64,000 nt of DNA from contig NZ_JAMBOC010000001.1 of assembly GCF_023715405.1 (NCBI RefSeq), forward strand, positions 1,550,001 to 1,614,000. The letters run 5' to 3'. The DNA is from Solibacillus isronensis. GTDB lineage: Bacteria > Bacillota > Bacilli > Bacillales_A > Planococcaceae. Below the pieces are notes generated by a model. The model was not told the DNA's origin. It made no database searches and was given only the letters and a program-made list of their open reading frames with translations. The stretch's first letter is position 1; every line of letters starts with the position of its first letter. Both the position numbers and the translations under genes were made by a program. Of this stretch, positions 16,132-24,921 are shown piece by piece.

Positions 16132-16189
16132 TTGGACGCCTCCTTGTCCATACAACTTATGCACATAAATTGTCCTTATGCGTAAACAA

Positions 16190-16741
16190 TTATTGATTTA
16201 ATTTCATTTTAAATTTCAGCCATAAAATCGCAAAAGCCGTTTTGGCATCGTAAATACGGCCGTCCGCAACCATCGCTTCTGCTTCTTCCAGTGATACTTC
16301 CATTAACTCCACAAATTCATCTTCGTCTAAATCAGCAGGAATGTCTAATTTTTTTAACTTTTCTGCTACGTAAATATGAATAATTTCATCCGCAAAACCC
16401 GGTGAAGTAGCGAAAGCCTGAATAAATTCGAAATGATCAGACGTATACCCTGTCTCTTCCTCCAATTCGCGGCGGGCCGTTACAATTGGCTCCTCCCCTT
16501 TTTCCAGCTTACCGGCAGGGATTTCTATAATGGAACGTTCAAGAGCTTTACGGTACTGCTCAACAAGTAAAATTTTATTGTTGTCTGTGATGGCAATTAC
16601 TGCAACTGCTCCTGGATGATTAATAATTTCACGCTTCCCTGTTTCACCATTCGGAAGCGATACATCGTCTACTTTTAATGAAATAACCTTCCCTGAATAG
16701 ATGGGTTGGGATTGAATTGTTTTCTCTTCAAATTTTTTCAT
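16190..16741 (-). CDS. nudF: ADP-ribose pyrophosphatase (Nudix)
   Basis: NudF hydrolyses ADP-ribose to AMP and ribose-5-phosphate. The Nudix box is complete at about residues 79-101: GKLEKGEEP then ARRELEEETGY, with the catalytic REXXEE. EIPAG precedes it and ATSPGFADEIIHIY follows, as in the ADPRase subfamily. The start chosen is ATG at 16741 (MKKFEEKTIQSQPIYSGK, 183 residues), 7 bases from GGAGG; the longer frame upstream overlaps the divergent reductase promoter. The neighbour order nudF - aldo/keto reductase - yqkE matches B. subtilis yqkG-yqkF-yqkE. Confidence 0.92.
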   Translation of the reverse strand: MKKFEEKTIQSQPIYSGKVISLKVDDVSLPNGETGKREIINHPGAVAVIAITDNNKILLVEQYRKALERSIIEIPAGKLEKGEEPIVTARRELEEETGYTSDHFEFIQAFATSPGFADEIIHIYVAEKLKKLDIPADLDEDEFVELMEVSLEEAEAMVADGRIYDAKTAFAILWLKFKMKLNQ

Positions 16742-16828
16742 GACCATGCCTCCACTTGTTCTCTTGCTTATATTCATTGTACCATTAGTAAGAGCTTTTC
16801 TAAAATATTGAACCAGGGAGGAATTCAC

Positions 16829-17719
16829 ATGAAAAAACGACAATTAGGTACAAGCAATCTTCATATTTCTGAAATTAGTTTAGGCTGTATGTCATTACCT
16901 CCAAATCCAGCAGAAGCAGAAGAGGTCATTCATGCGGCAATTGACGCGGGCATTAATTATTATGATACCGCCGATCTGTATAATCAGGGAGACAACGAAA
17001 AGGTTGTTGGCGCGGCACTGAAGCAACACCGCAACAATATTTACCTGGCATCTAAAGTCGGGAATCGTTGGGAAGAAGGAAAAGAAGGTTGGAGCTGGGA
17101 TACATCCGCAAATTATATTAATAAGGCGGTACGTGACAGCCTGCAACGACTACAGACAGATTACTTGGATCTTTACCAGTTACATGGCGGTACGACCGAA
17201 GATAATTGGGAGGAAATTACCGACACATTTGAAAGTTTGAAAAAAGAAGGACTTATCCGCGAATATGGCATTTCCTCCATCCGACCGAATGTTTTCATGC
17301 CATATTTACAAAACAGTAATGCAATCAGCAATATGATGCAGTTTAATATTTTTGATGAACGGGCAAGCGAATTTTTTGAACCGATTCAACAGACAGGAGC
17401 TTCTGTCGTAACACGCGGATCGATTGCAAAAGGTTTGCTGACGAATGAATGGCGCACACGCTTAAAGTCCTTTATGAGCTATGATGAACCGGCAGCAAAA
17501 GATGTGCTGCAAAAAATTGAACAGCAATTCGGTGATGTCCATGCAACTGCCCTCGCTTTCAATTTACAATACCCAGCGGTTGCTTCAACTGTTATTGGGG
17601 CGCGTACAGTTGCGCAACTGCAGCAAAATCTGGATGCTTACGAAAAAGCGCAATCAATACAAAATATTTCAGAGATCGACAACTGGACAAAAACCGACCG
17701 TTACACTGAGCATAGATGA
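16829..17719 (+). CDS. Aldo/keto reductase (YqkF-like)
   Basis: This is an NADPH-dependent oxidoreductase of the AKR superfamily; the physiological substrate is unknown. The 296-residue barrel shows the catalytic tetrad: Asp in YDTADLYNQGDNE, Tyr in the same motif, Lys in LASKVGN, and His in YQLHGGT. The cofactor-binding end AVASTVIGARTVAQLQQN is also present. Start at 16829 (MKKRQLGTSNLHISEIS) follows GGGAGGAATTCAC. It is divergent from nudF and overlaps the next gene (VanZ-like) by 4 bases. Confidence 0.9.
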   Translation: MKKRQLGTSNLHISEISLGCMSLPPNPAEAEEVIHAAIDAGINYYDTADLYNQGDNEKVVGAALKQHRNNIYLASKVGNRWEEGKEGWSWDTSANYINKAVRDSLQRLQTDYLDLYQLHGGTTEDNWEEITDTFESLKKEGLIREYGISSIRPNVFMPYLQNSNAISNMMQFNIFDERASEFFEPIQQTGASVVTRGSIAKGLLTNEWRTRLKSFMSYDEPAAKDVLQKIEQQFGDVHATALAFNLQYPAVASTVIGARTVAQLQQNLDAYEKAQSIQNISEIDNWTKTDRYTEHR

Positions 17720-18198
17720 AAAAATGGATTGTTCTCGTCATCATCGGGATAATCGTTGTGATGGTAATGTCCAATATGAGCTATGAACAGCAAACGATTG
17801 TACCGGCGTTAAAAGATCTATTAAAAGACAAACCTTTTGAAGCATGGTTAAGTCAGTTTGAAATTCCTTATTGGGGAAAAATTATATCGGTCGAAACACG
17901 GGGCTATTTTCAATTTCTTGAGTTTCTTATCCGGAAAGCAACCCATTTCTTCGGATACGGTTTATTAGCGGTTATATTCTATACTTTATACCGAAAACTG
18001 AAATGGCACTTCCCAATAGTTCTTGCCTTTGTTACAGCCATAATAATCGCAAGCCTTGATGAATACCGCCAAAGTATGATACCAGGTCGCAGCGGCCTCG
18101 TAGAAGATGTCGTGCTTGATGCATGTGGTGCGTTCACATTGTTAGTGGTCACAAAACTTATTATTGTTGTATTTAAAAAAGATAGCACACAAAAATAG
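17716..18198 (+). CDS. VanZ-like membrane protein
   Basis: The 160-residue protein has an N-terminal membrane anchor (WIVLVIIGIIVVMVM), then RKATHFFGYGLLAVIFY, a helix, and SLDEYRQSMIPGRSGLVEDVVLDACGA (in two segments). This is the VanZ-family core with conserved H, E/Q and D. VanZ of enterococci gives low-level teicoplanin resistance by an unresolved mechanism; chromosomal homologues like this one have no assigned role. ATG overlaps the stop of the upstream aldo/keto reductase (ATGA), so they are co-translated. Confidence 0.82.
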   Translation: MKKWIVLVIIGIIVVMVMSNMSYEQQTIVPALKDLLKDKPFEAWLSQFEIPYWGKIISVETRGYFQFLEFLIRKATHFFGYGLLAVIFYTLYRKLKWHFPIVLAFVTAIIIASLDEYRQSMIPGRSGLVEDVVLDACGAFTLLVVTKLIIVVFKKDSTQK

Positions 18199-18212
18199 TG
18201 TGCTATCTTTTC
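18178..18212 (+). terminator. Intrinsic terminator at the end of the VanZ-like gene
   Basis: Stem GATAGCACAC with GTGTGCTATC, A-rich before and TTTT after. It overlaps the last codons of the gene. Confidence 0.85.
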
Positions 18213-18252
18213 ATATTTATTAAGCTTCTTTATAATCCGTTTTGGATTACTG

Positions 18253-18507
18253 TTAAAATTTCGAACCTTTATCGCCGTATTGATTTAACAGTTCTTCAAA
18301 GCTCATATTTTTTTCTCGTTGTTTGCGTTCGAATGCTGCTTTCGCCAGACGCTCTTCTTCTTTCGCCTTTTCGTCTGCCACCATTTCCTGCTTCGCTGCC
18401 TTTAGCTTGGCCAATACATCGCCGCCTAACTGATCGGCCAATGTTGCTGCCTTATCTTTTGGAAGCTCAAATTCATTCGTCGTTCTTTGCTGTTTCTTTT
18501 TTGCCAT
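18253..18507 (-). CDS. yqkE: YqkE family protein (DUF3886)
   Basis: An 84-residue, highly charged, helical protein beginning MAKKKQQRTTNEFELPKD and ending in the conserved KNMSFEELLNQYGDKGSKF (last 19 residues). The charged KQEMVADEKAKEEERLAKAAF stretch (in two parts) predicts a coiled coil. Family function unknown. Of the two tandem ATGs the inner one (18507) has better spacing (6 bases) from AGGTG. It lies near the aldo/keto reductase and hydrolase genes as in B. subtilis yqkDEF. Confidence 0.85.
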   Translation of the reverse strand: MAKKKQQRTTNEFELPKDKAATLADQLGGDVLAKLKAAKQEMVADEKAKEEERLAKAAFERKQREKNMSFEELLNQYGDKGSKF

Positions 18508-18528
18508 CATTCTCACCTACAATTAATT

Positions 18529-19707
18529 TTAGCGTTGTACAATTGTTGCAACACCTTGCCCGCCACCAATACATAATGTTGCAAGACCTAATTTTGCATC
18601 CTGTTTTTGCATTTCATGTAACAATGTTACCAAAATGCGTGTACCGCTTGCCCCGATTGGGTGACCAAGTGCAATTGCCCCGCCATTTACATTTAGTTTA
18701 TCATGATTGAACGCCAATTCGCGATCAACTGCAATCGCCTGAGCAGCAAATGCTTCATTCGCTTCAATTAAATCCATGTCATCCAATGTTACATTCGCTT
18801 TCGCCAAGGCTTTTTTCACTGCAGTTACCGGTCCGATACCCATTACAGATGGATCAACCCCTGCGCTGGCATTTGCGACGATTGTAGCAAGTGGTGTAAG
18901 GCCTAATTCAAAAGCACGCTGCTTTGACATAACGACAACTGCTGCAGCTCCGTCATTAATACCCGAAGCATTTCCAGCAGTAACCGAGCCATCTTTCTTG
19001 AAAGCAGGACGTAATCCATTTAATTTCTCTGCTGTTGTTCCATGTTTTACATATTCATCTTGTGAAAAAATAACCGGCTCCCCTTTACGTTGAGGAATTT
19101 CTACAGGGACAATTTCTTCAGCGAATTTATTTGCGGAAATTGCTTCCGATGCACGGGCTTGAGAACGTGCTGCAAATTCATCCTGTTCCTGACGAGAAAT
19201 GTCATATTGATCACATAGGTTTTCAGCAGTTACCCCCATATGGTAATCATTAAATGCGCACCATAAGCCATCCTGAATTAATGTATCGATAATCTTTTGA
19301 TCTCCCATGCGGAAACCTTCTCTTGCATTTCGCATAATATAAGGTGCTTGACTCATATTTTCAAAGCCTCCAGCGACAACAACTTCCGCATCCCCGGCAA
19401 TGATTGCCTGTGCTGCTAAATGAACGGTCTTTAAGCCTGAACCACATACTTTATTAATTGTCATCGCTGGAACTGTGTATGGTAAACCAGCTTGTATACT
19501 TGCCTGTCTTGCCGGGTTTTGACCTAAACCTGCTGCAAGAACATTCCCCATAATAACTTCATCAACTGTTGATGGATCTAATTGAACACGATTCAATGCT
19601 TCTTTTATTACGATACTCCCTAAAGTCGGAGCCGAAATATCTTTTAATGCTCCCTGAAAAGCTCCAATTGGCGTACGTACTGCACTTACTATTACAACTT
19701 CTGTCAT
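18529..19707 (-). CDS. thlA: Acetyl-CoA acetyltransferase (thiolase)
   Basis: Condenses two acetyl-CoA to acetoacetyl-CoA or runs in reverse in beta-oxidation. The 392-residue protein has the acyl-enzyme cysteine in [12 protein letters not shown] (about Cys88), [26 protein letters not shown] with the catalytic His, and the second cysteine in CIGGGQG at the C-terminus. I chose ATG at 19707 ([17 protein letters not shown]) behind AAAGGGGG; the longer frame is unlikely. Degradative versus biosynthetic role is not decidable here. Confidence 0.92.
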   Translation of the reverse strand: MTEVVIVSAVRTPIGAFQGALKDISAPTLGSIVIKEALNRVQLDPSTVDEVIMGNVLAAGLGQNPARQASIQAGLPYTVPAMTINKVCGSGLKTVHLAAQAIIAGDAEVVVAGGFENMSQAPYIMRNAREGFRMGDQKIIDTLIQDGLWCAFNDYHMGVTAENLCDQYDISRQEQDEFAARSQARASEAISANKFAEEIVPVEIPQRKGEPVIFSQDEYVKHGTTAEKLNGLRPAFKKDGSVTAGNASGINDGAAAVVVMSKQRAFELGLTPLATIVANASAGVDPSVMGIGPVTAVKKALAKANVTLDDMDLIEANEAFAAQAIAVDRELAFNHDKLNVNGGAIALGHPIGASGTRILVTLLHEMQKQDAKLGLATLCIGGGQGVATIVQR

Positions 19708-19756
19708 GAATATATCCCCCTTTATTGTGAATGGTCCCTTTGTGAGCAAATATAAT

Positions 19757-19878
19757 CAATTACGCCTTGGCGTAATTGCGTCAGGATTCGGCTTTAGGTC
19801 CACACGATGTGGGTCAGTCATTGTCGCACGATGCTACGTTATTTGGCTGACTTCATTTTTAGAACTCATTGCCGAATC
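19757..19878. other. Highly folded intergenic element, possibly a dispersed repeat or structured RNA
   Basis: The 324-base gap between the thiolase and the hydrolase holds nested inverted repeats. First comes CAATTACGCC / GGCGTAATTG with a TT loop (19757-19778). Then a closing stem GATTCGGC (19785-19792) pairs with GCCGAATC (19871-19878). Inside it are hairpin GGTCCACA / TGTGGGTC (19797-19815) and stem GTCAGTCA (19813-19820) with TGGCTGAC (19844-19851), which encloses a 6-bp hairpin at 19819-19833. Together these form a cloverleaf-like fold. There is no coding gene and no tRNA features (no CCA or T-loop). Confidence 0.6.
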
Positions 19879-20031
19879 TTTGTCATCCGCTGAAATTAAT
19901 TACTTGCTTACAAAGATTTTATCAAATATTTCGCATTTTTCACACAAAAGTTTCCAATAATAAATAGATACATATTAGTTGATTTATCCCAAAAATTCAT
20001 CGAATATTAAATTAATTAAGGAGTGATTTTC

Positions 20032-20985
20032 ATGAAAAAACGTACCCTGTTTTTATCTGGCAGTATTGTAACAACCCTGCTGGCAGCTGCTACAACGATC
20101 ACTGGTGTCGTGATGACAAATCACATTATGTATATAAAGAAAAAGGACGATGCTTTCATCCGCGAGCGCGAAATTGCGGCAAAACGCTTTGATGAAGCAT
20201 GGTATGAAGGCTGTCCGAAAGAAATTTTATTGATCGATTCTCCAAATGGCTATAAAATAAGCGGCATCTATTTAAAACCTTTGGAAACGAAAAATACAGT
20301 CATCATCTGTCATGGTGTCACTGAAAATAAAATTAACTCGATGCGCTATGCCCGAATGTTTGAACGGCTTGGTTTTAATGCATTTGTATACGATCACCGC
20401 CGTCACGGAGAATCCCAAGGGAAAACAACAAGCTACGGCCATTATGAAAAATACGATTTACAGGCAGTAGTTGAGACAATCCGAAATATGACCGGGGAAG
20501 ATGCCTTGCTCGGTATTCATGGGGAATCAATGGGTGCGGCAACGACACTGCTCTATGCAGGAACGTTAGCAGATAATGCGGATTTCTATGTTTCCGACTG
20601 TGCTTTCTCGAATTTCCCCGAGCTATTGAAACAAATTTTTGAAAGTGTTGTACCGATTGATTCGAAATATACACTTCCTTTCGCCGACTTTTTCATGCGA
20701 ATCCGCGATGGCTATTCCGTAAAAGAAGTGATGCCGATTGATGCTGTAAAACAAATTCAAAAGCCCGTCCTCTTTATTCACAGTACACCGGATGATTTCA
20801 TTCCTTCCTCAATGACCGAAGAACTGTACGAACAAAAACCGGAACCTAAAATGCTGAAACTGTTTGAAAAAGGAGAGCATGCGAAATCATTCAACGATAA
20901 CCAGGGTGACTATGAGCAAACGGTAGCCAAGTTCCTGCATGATTATGTACCGGCATACCGCAATATAACGGATTCTTTAATATAA
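20032..20985 (+). CDS. Alpha/beta hydrolase, membrane-anchored (YqkD-like)
   Basis: A 317-residue serine hydrolase with an N-terminal signal-anchor (TLFLSGSIVTTLLAAATTI). The alpha/beta hydrolase residues are visible: oxyanion region ICHGVTENK, nucleophile elbow GIHGESMGAAT, Asp in HSTPDDFIP, and His in EKGEHAKSF. Substrate unknown; the predicted site faces outside the membrane. ATG at 20032 fits AAGGAGTGA with 7-8 base spacing better than the GTG nine bases upstream. Conserved neighbourhood with yqkE supports the YqkD name. Confidence 0.85.
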   Translation: MKKRTLFLSGSIVTTLLAAATTITGVVMTNHIMYIKKKDDAFIREREIAAKRFDEAWYEGCPKEILLIDSPNGYKISGIYLKPLETKNTVIICHGVTENKINSMRYARMFERLGFNAFVYDHRRHGESQGKTTSYGHYEKYDLQAVVETIRNMTGEDALLGIHGESMGAATTLLYAGTLADNADFYVSDCAFSNFPELLKQIFESVVPIDSKYTLPFADFFMRIRDGYSVKEVMPIDAVKQIQKPVLFIHSTPDDFIPSSMTEELYEQKPEPKMLKLFEKGEHAKSFNDNQGDYEQTVAKFLHDYVPAYRNITDSLI

Positions 20986-20994
20986 AAGAAATAC

Positions 20995-21033
20995 GCACTT
21001 TCTGTTCATTTCATTGAACAGGAAGTGCTTTTT
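20995..21033 (+). terminator. Intrinsic terminator after the hydrolase gene
   Basis: 14-bp stem GCACTTTCTGTTCA with TGAACAGGAAGTGC (one G-T pair), then TTTTT. Confidence 0.9.
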
Positions 21034-21049
21034 GGTTTGATGTCGGGAA

Positions 21050-21079
21050 TAAAAATGCCCCCAATTTAATGGGGGCACT
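21050..21079 (-). terminator. Intrinsic terminator after luxS
   Basis: Minus-strand stem TGCCCCC with GGGGGCA, 8-base loop, then TTTTTAT. Confidence 0.85.
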
Positions 21080-21090
21080 GCACATTCTTA

Positions 21091-21561
21091 TTAATCATTA
21101 AAAACGATATGCCATTCACCGCGTTTGGCTAAGAATTCTTTTGCCAACTGTTGCGCGCCTTCTAAACTGTGACTTGCCGCCCAACCGCATTGAACTTCAT
21201 TGCAGGCAGGAACAGAAGTCGCCGCCAACACATCCTGAACGGTCTTTTCTAAAATCCCCAGCACACCTTCGTAGTCATCATAGTTCATAAAGGAGACATA
21301 AAAGCCTGTTTGACAGCCCATTGGCGAGATATCGACAACCGCGTCACTATGATTGCGAATACGGTCTGCCATTAAATGTTCCAGTGAATGAAGTGCCGGC
21401 ATTTCCATATGCTCTTTATTCGGCTGCTTAAAGCGGATATCGTATTTCGTCACGACATCGCCCTTCGCCCCTTCTTTTGTACCCGCTAAACGTACATACG
21501 GTGCGACCACTATTGTATGGTCTAAATCAAAGCTCTCTACATTCGTTTTCTCTGTTGCCAT
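21091..21561 (-). CDS. luxS: S-ribosylhomocysteine lyase
   Basis: LuxS cleaves S-ribosylhomocysteine to homocysteine and the AI-2 precursor DPD in the activated methyl cycle. The 156-residue length is exact for the family. The iron site is HSLEH (about residues 53-57) plus the Cys in [17 protein letters not shown] near the C-terminus. [11 protein letters not shown] contributes the catalytic Cys at about residue 83. Start ATG follows GGAGGGACG. It stands alone between two terminators. Confidence 0.97.
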   Translation of the reverse strand: MATEKTNVESFDLDHTIVVAPYVRLAGTKEGAKGDVVTKYDIRFKQPNKEHMEMPALHSLEHLMADRIRNHSDAVVDISPMGCQTGFYVSFMNYDDYEGVLGILEKTVQDVLAATSVPACNEVQCGWAASHSLEGAQQLAKEFLAKRGEWHIVFND

Positions 21562-21654
21562 TTTTTCGTCCCTCCAATACTTACAATCTATATAAGGATA
21601 GACTAGATTATTGTTCTTTTCAACGAAATATTCTGAATTTTGTTTTACAGAAAA

Positions 21655-21697
21655 TAAAAACTACCTTCTTCACTCAATAGAATGCAAAAGGTAGTCC
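21655..21697 (-). terminator. Intrinsic terminator after yneF
   Basis: Minus-strand stem ACTACCTT with AAGGTAGT around a 20-base loop, then TTTTTATTTT. Confidence 0.75.
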
Positions 21698-21706
21698 AAC
21701 TTTTTA

Positions 21707-21928
21707 TTATTTATCTTGGAATTTGTTCATTTGTGCCATCATTTGACGCACTTGTTTTTCAGACGGTTTACGTCCCATTTGTGCCATCATCACGCGAATC
21801 ATTTGTTCATTAATTGGCGGGTTTTCTTTTAAATACTTCATCATATATTGACGAGCTGCGTAGAACCCAATTGCCACGCCCCCGATAAGAGCTACGACGA
21901 TAAGTGTAATTCCTAACCATAAAGCCAT
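21707..21928 (-). CDS. yneF: YneF family small membrane protein (UPF0154)
   Basis: A 73-residue single-pass membrane protein: [21 protein letters not shown] (first 22 residues), then [21 protein letters not shown] and a conserved cytosolic tail [21 protein letters not shown]. Length and motifs match YneF of bacilli (72 residues). Function unknown. ATG at 21928 has GGAGGAGG 9 bases upstream; an earlier in-frame TTG adds only three residues. Confidence 0.9.
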   Translation of the reverse strand: MALWLGITLIVVALIGGVAIGFYAARQYMMKYLKENPPINEQMIRVMMAQMGRKPSEKQVRQMMAQMNKFQDK

Positions 21929-22056
21929 TTTGTCCAACCTCCTCCACTACTTATGTACCGAGAAAAACTCTCCATCAAGCATTATACAATAAAAGTTATT
22001 ACGTTTCTATATATTTTAACTTCTCCTGACAGAAGTTAAGCCATACAAATAGCTGT

Positions 22057-22071
22057 CTGAGTCCATCTCAG
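22057..22071. promoter_or_regulatory. Candidate LiaR operator upstream of the lia operon
   Basis: CTGAG-N5-CTCAG, flanked further out by GTCT and AGAC, lies about 95 bases before the first lia gene. LiaR/VraR-type regulators bind imperfect inverted repeats upstream of their own operons. This is the only clear palindrome in the gap. Confidence 0.35.
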
Positions 22072-22165
22072 CCTCGAGACCTAGATGAAAATACAGTAAC
22101 AGGTCGTTATCGGATTTTTAAATCCACGGTAACATGAACATATCAACGACAAGGAGGAACACATA

Positions 22166-22519
22166 ATGAAAAAGTTTTTCTTATATTCAGCGGCTTTTAT
22201 CACAGCGATCATCGCACTTTGCCTGCTCGCACCAGTAGCCGGCTTATTAATCTCAGGAGCACTTCTGGCAGCAGGTCTTCACTATTACACAGAAAGTAAA
22301 TCTACTTTCGGAAAAGTCATGAGCCTGGTTGTCGCTTTAGCCGGTTTAGTAAGTGCCTTATCAAACATCCCAGGCTTTATCGGTTTAGCTGCAATCGGTG
22401 GATTGTTTTATCTATACAAAGCACGTAAAAATGAAAAGCTTGAATTTTTACCAGGCAAAAAAGAGGAAGAAGATCCATTTACAAACTTTGAACGTGAATG
22501 GGCAAATTTAAACAAATAG
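22166..22519 (+). CDS. LiaI-like membrane protein, first gene of the envelope-stress operon
   Basis: A 117-residue protein with three hydrophobic segments (FFLYSAAFITAIIALCLLA, VAGLLISGALLAAGL, and VMSLVVALAGLVSALSNIPG onward) and a charged cytosolic tail ending EREWANLNK. This is the architecture of LiaI, the membrane partner of the PspA homologue LiaH in B. subtilis; overall sequence similarity is low. It is 12 bases upstream of the PspA gene with AAGGAGG before its ATG. It likely tethers the PspA protein at the membrane. Confidence 0.65.
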   Translation: MKKFFLYSAAFITAIIALCLLAPVAGLLISGALLAAGLHYYTESKSTFGKVMSLVVALAGLVSALSNIPGFIGLAAIGGLFYLYKARKNEKLEFLPGKKEEEDPFTNFEREWANLNK

Positions 22520-22531
22520 GAGCGATGGACA

Positions 22532-23158
22532 ATGAGAAATTTATTGACAAAATTTAAATATTCAATACAGGCGGATTTACATGATATGTTTGACAAAAAG
22601 GTCGATAAAAACCCGATTAAAATGCTGAACCACTATATTCGTGAAGCAGAAAAACAAACGGAAGAAACAGGAAAATTACTTGCACGTCAAGCACAGCTGA
22701 AAAAAGAGCTGGAACTGCAGCTTTCACAAACAATCGAAATGCTTGAGAAGCGTGAAAAACAGCTTTTATTGGCTCAGTCAACTGAAGAGTCTGAACTGAT
22801 TGCGTTTGCACAGGAAGAAGTAACGGCTTACACTGCCAGAAAGCATGCCCTTCTTTCAAGCATTGATGCTGCGAATACAGAATATTTTGCACTGGAACGC
22901 AAATTCGAAACGATGAAACATAAAATCAAAGACATGAAAGTGCGCCAACTACAGCTGATGGGCAAAGAAAATGTCGTACGTGCCAACCACCAGATGGATA
23001 AAGTTCTCACTTCGGACAATGCCGGTAATTTCGATGAACTATCAACTTATATTGATGAATTATCTCAAAATATTGAGCGTAAATATGAAGTAACCTCTTT
23101 TGAAGCTCGATTGGCACAGCTTGAAAAAGAACAAAAGCTCATAGAACAACCAAAATAA
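22532..23158 (+). CDS. liaH: PspA/IM30 family protein (LiaH-like)
   Basis: A 208-residue, almost wholly helical coiled-coil protein: MRNLLTKFKYSIQADLHDMFDKKVDKNPIKMLNHYIREAE (start, residues 1-40, with the amphipathic N-terminal helix), then heptad-rich QAQLKKELELQLSQTIEMLEKREKQL. PspA/LiaH proteins form large rings or rods that protect the membrane under antibiotic or energy stress. Placement after a LiaI-like gene and before LiaF-LiaS-LiaR identifies it as the main effector of the Lia system. Confidence 0.88.
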   Translation: MRNLLTKFKYSIQADLHDMFDKKVDKNPIKMLNHYIREAEKQTEETGKLLARQAQLKKELELQLSQTIEMLEKREKQLLLAQSTEESELIAFAQEEVTAYTARKHALLSSIDAANTEYFALERKFETMKHKIKDMKVRQLQLMGKENVVRANHQMDKVLTSDNAGNFDELSTYIDELSQNIERKYEVTSFEARLAQLEKEQKLIEQPK

Positions 23159-23224
23159 TGATATAATGCGTAAAGGAGAAGGCATCGTGCTTTCTCCATT
23201 TTGCACGTTATAGGGGGAGGCACT

Positions 23225-23899
23225 ATGCCGAAAATTACATCTGATCAGCTTGCAATTATCACGATTAGTATGGCACTTGTCGTATTGATCGAATTGACAC
23301 TTTTCAATAACGGCACCGTGTTTTTACTGATTTTAGGTGCACTGTTTCTCTTTTTCAGCTTTAAAAAGAAGAAACGTTACTTATTATGGACGGGACTCGT
23401 TCTATTATTCTTTGCTATTATTAATATTTGGACACTGCGCCTATTAATCATTGGTGTGCTTGTCTTTCTTTTATACCAATACTTAACGAAAAAAGAGCAA
23501 GTGATGGAAATCAAAAGCCACTTTGCCAATACATCAAATCAAAATCAGTTGATCGGAACAACTAGTGCTCCGACAGAAAGCTATCATTGGAAAGATGTTC
23601 ATATTCAACGCTTTATCGGCGATATTACAATCGATACGACCGAAACTATTTTACCAAACGGGAAATCGATTATTGTTATCCATCAATCTTTAGGTAAAGT
23701 ACGGGTTATTGTACCTTATGAAGTGACGATTCAGCTCCATTACTCCACTATATACGGAGAAGCAGCATACCTGCACTATGCGCCAAAGCAGTGTATTAAT
23801 GAACAGCTCCATTTTGAGGATGGAGAAATGGATGCAAAACGTGTCCTAGTACTTTATGTGACATCTTGGATTGGCGATGTGGAGGTGCAGCGCGGATGA
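23225..23899 (+). CDS. liaF: LiaF, membrane inhibitor of the LiaRS two-component system
   Basis: A 224-residue protein with an N-terminal membrane part (four hydrophobic stretches to about residue 95, including FLLILGALFLFFSF) and a C-terminal cell-wall-active antibiotic response domain: IQRFIGDITIDTTETILPNG, HQSLGKVRVIVPYEV, TSWIGDVEVQRG. LiaF keeps LiaS silent without envelope damage. ATG at 23225 is behind GGGGGAGG. It overlaps liaS by 4 bases (ATGA). Confidence 0.9.
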   Translation: MPKITSDQLAIITISMALVVLIELTLFNNGTVFLLILGALFLFFSFKKKKRYLLWTGLVLLFFAIINIWTLRLLIIGVLVFLLYQYLTKKEQVMEIKSHFANTSNQNQLIGTTSAPTESYHWKDVHIQRFIGDITIDTTETILPNGKSIIVIHQSLGKVRVIVPYEVTIQLHYSTIYGEAAYLHYAPKQCINEQLHFEDGEMDAKRVLVLYVTSWIGDVEVQRG

Positions 23900-24921
23900 T
23901 TGCATTTATAATACGATTTTTTATATTGATGATGGTTTTTGCGACATTTGCTCTGAATATTTTTGTTTTCCTGCTCGGTCAGCCCCAGGAAGAGACTTGG
24001 CGTTTTTTATGGGAAAGCGATGAGTATTCAATACCAATTGTCGCTGTTATCGCCATTACTGCAACAACGACCAGCTTCTTTATTTCTTTATGGATATCGA
24101 TATCATTAAAAATAAAAGAAAATCAGATGACCCGCATCGTGAAAAAAGTAGCAGAGCCAGATTTTGCACAAAAATTCAAGAAAGCAAATGGTTCCTTAAA
24201 AAAGGCCTTACGCGAAACGAACGAATTAATTGAAACACAGCGGACCTCTTTACAGCGACTTTCCAATGAAAAGGTGGAAACAAATGACGCCATCGTCCAG
24301 GAGCGGCTTCTCGCAGAACGTCAGCGTCTTGCACGGGAACTGCATGATTCTGTTTCCCAGCAGCTGTTTGCGGCATCCATGCTACTCTCCGCGCTTACAG
24401 AACAGCGTCAAGATGATCTTGCACAAAAGCAGCTGGGGCAGGTGGAAAAAATCGTCCAGCAGGCCCAGCTCGAAATGCGCGCCCTTCTCCTTCACTTACG
24501 ACCTGTTGCTTTGCATAATAAAAGCTTGGCAGAAGGTTTAGAAGATCTGATTGTAGAATTACAGGAAAAAGTGTATTTCAATATTGATTACCAGATCGAG
24601 GAAATCGGATTATCGAAAGCGGAGGAAGATCATTTATTCCGTATTGCCCAAGAAGCTTTATCAAATACTTTACGGCATGCAAAAGCAACAGAAGTCGAGC
24701 TGTTATTAATCGCACGTGATCAGCTTGCGATTTTGCGCATTCAGGATAATGGCCTTGGCTTTAATTTGGAGGGAGATAAAACGACTTCGTACGGGCTGCG
24801 CAATATTGCCGAACGCGCTGTCGAAATTGGCTGTACGTATAAGATTGTCTCTGTACCGGATGAAGGAACAATTGTCGAAGTGAAAGTTCCGCTTAAAAAG
24901 GAGGAACAAATGAATGATTAA
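23896..24921 (+). CDS. liaS: Sensor histidine kinase LiaS
   Basis: A NarL-type (HisKA_3) intramembrane-sensing kinase, 341 residues. Two transmembrane helices (IAFIIRFFILMMVFATFALN and the one around residues 45-70) have a short external loop. Then a coiled coil, the phospho-acceptor His in RLARELHDSVSQQLFA (about His158), and a GHKL ATPase with EALSNTLRHAKAT, DNGLGF and YGLRNIAERA. Start ATG at 23896 overlaps the liaF stop and has GGAGGTG 8 bases upstream. It phosphorylates LiaR encoded next. Confidence 0.93.
   Translation: MIAFIIRFFILMMVFATFALNIFVFLLGQPQEETWRFLWESDEYSIPIVAVIAITATTTSFFISLWISISLKIKENQMTRIVKKVAEPDFAQKFKKANGSLKKALRETNELIETQRTSLQRLSNEKVETNDAIVQERLLAERQRLARELHDSVSQQLFAASMLLSALTEQRQDDLAQKQLGQVEKIVQQAQLEMRALLLHLRPVALHNKSLAEGLEDLIVELQEKVYFNIDYQIEEIGLSKAEEDHLFRIAQEALSNTLRHAKATEVELLLIARDQLAILRIQDNGLGFNLEGDKTTSYGLRNIAERAVEIGCTYKIVSVPDEGTIVEVKVPLKKEEQMND

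Noticed and set aside
16706..16828. N-terminal extension of the aldo/keto reductase
   Set aside because: It overlaps nudF antisense and lacks a ribosome binding site; ATG at 16829 has GGGAGG at proper spacing.
19785..19878. tRNA gene, because of the cloverleaf-like fold
   Set aside because: No GTTCRA T-loop, no CCA end, and stem lengths do not fit a tRNA.
19706..19960. 84-residue reading frame through the folded element
   Set aside because: No recognisable protein features; the stretch is explained by inverted repeats and it lacks a ribosome binding site.
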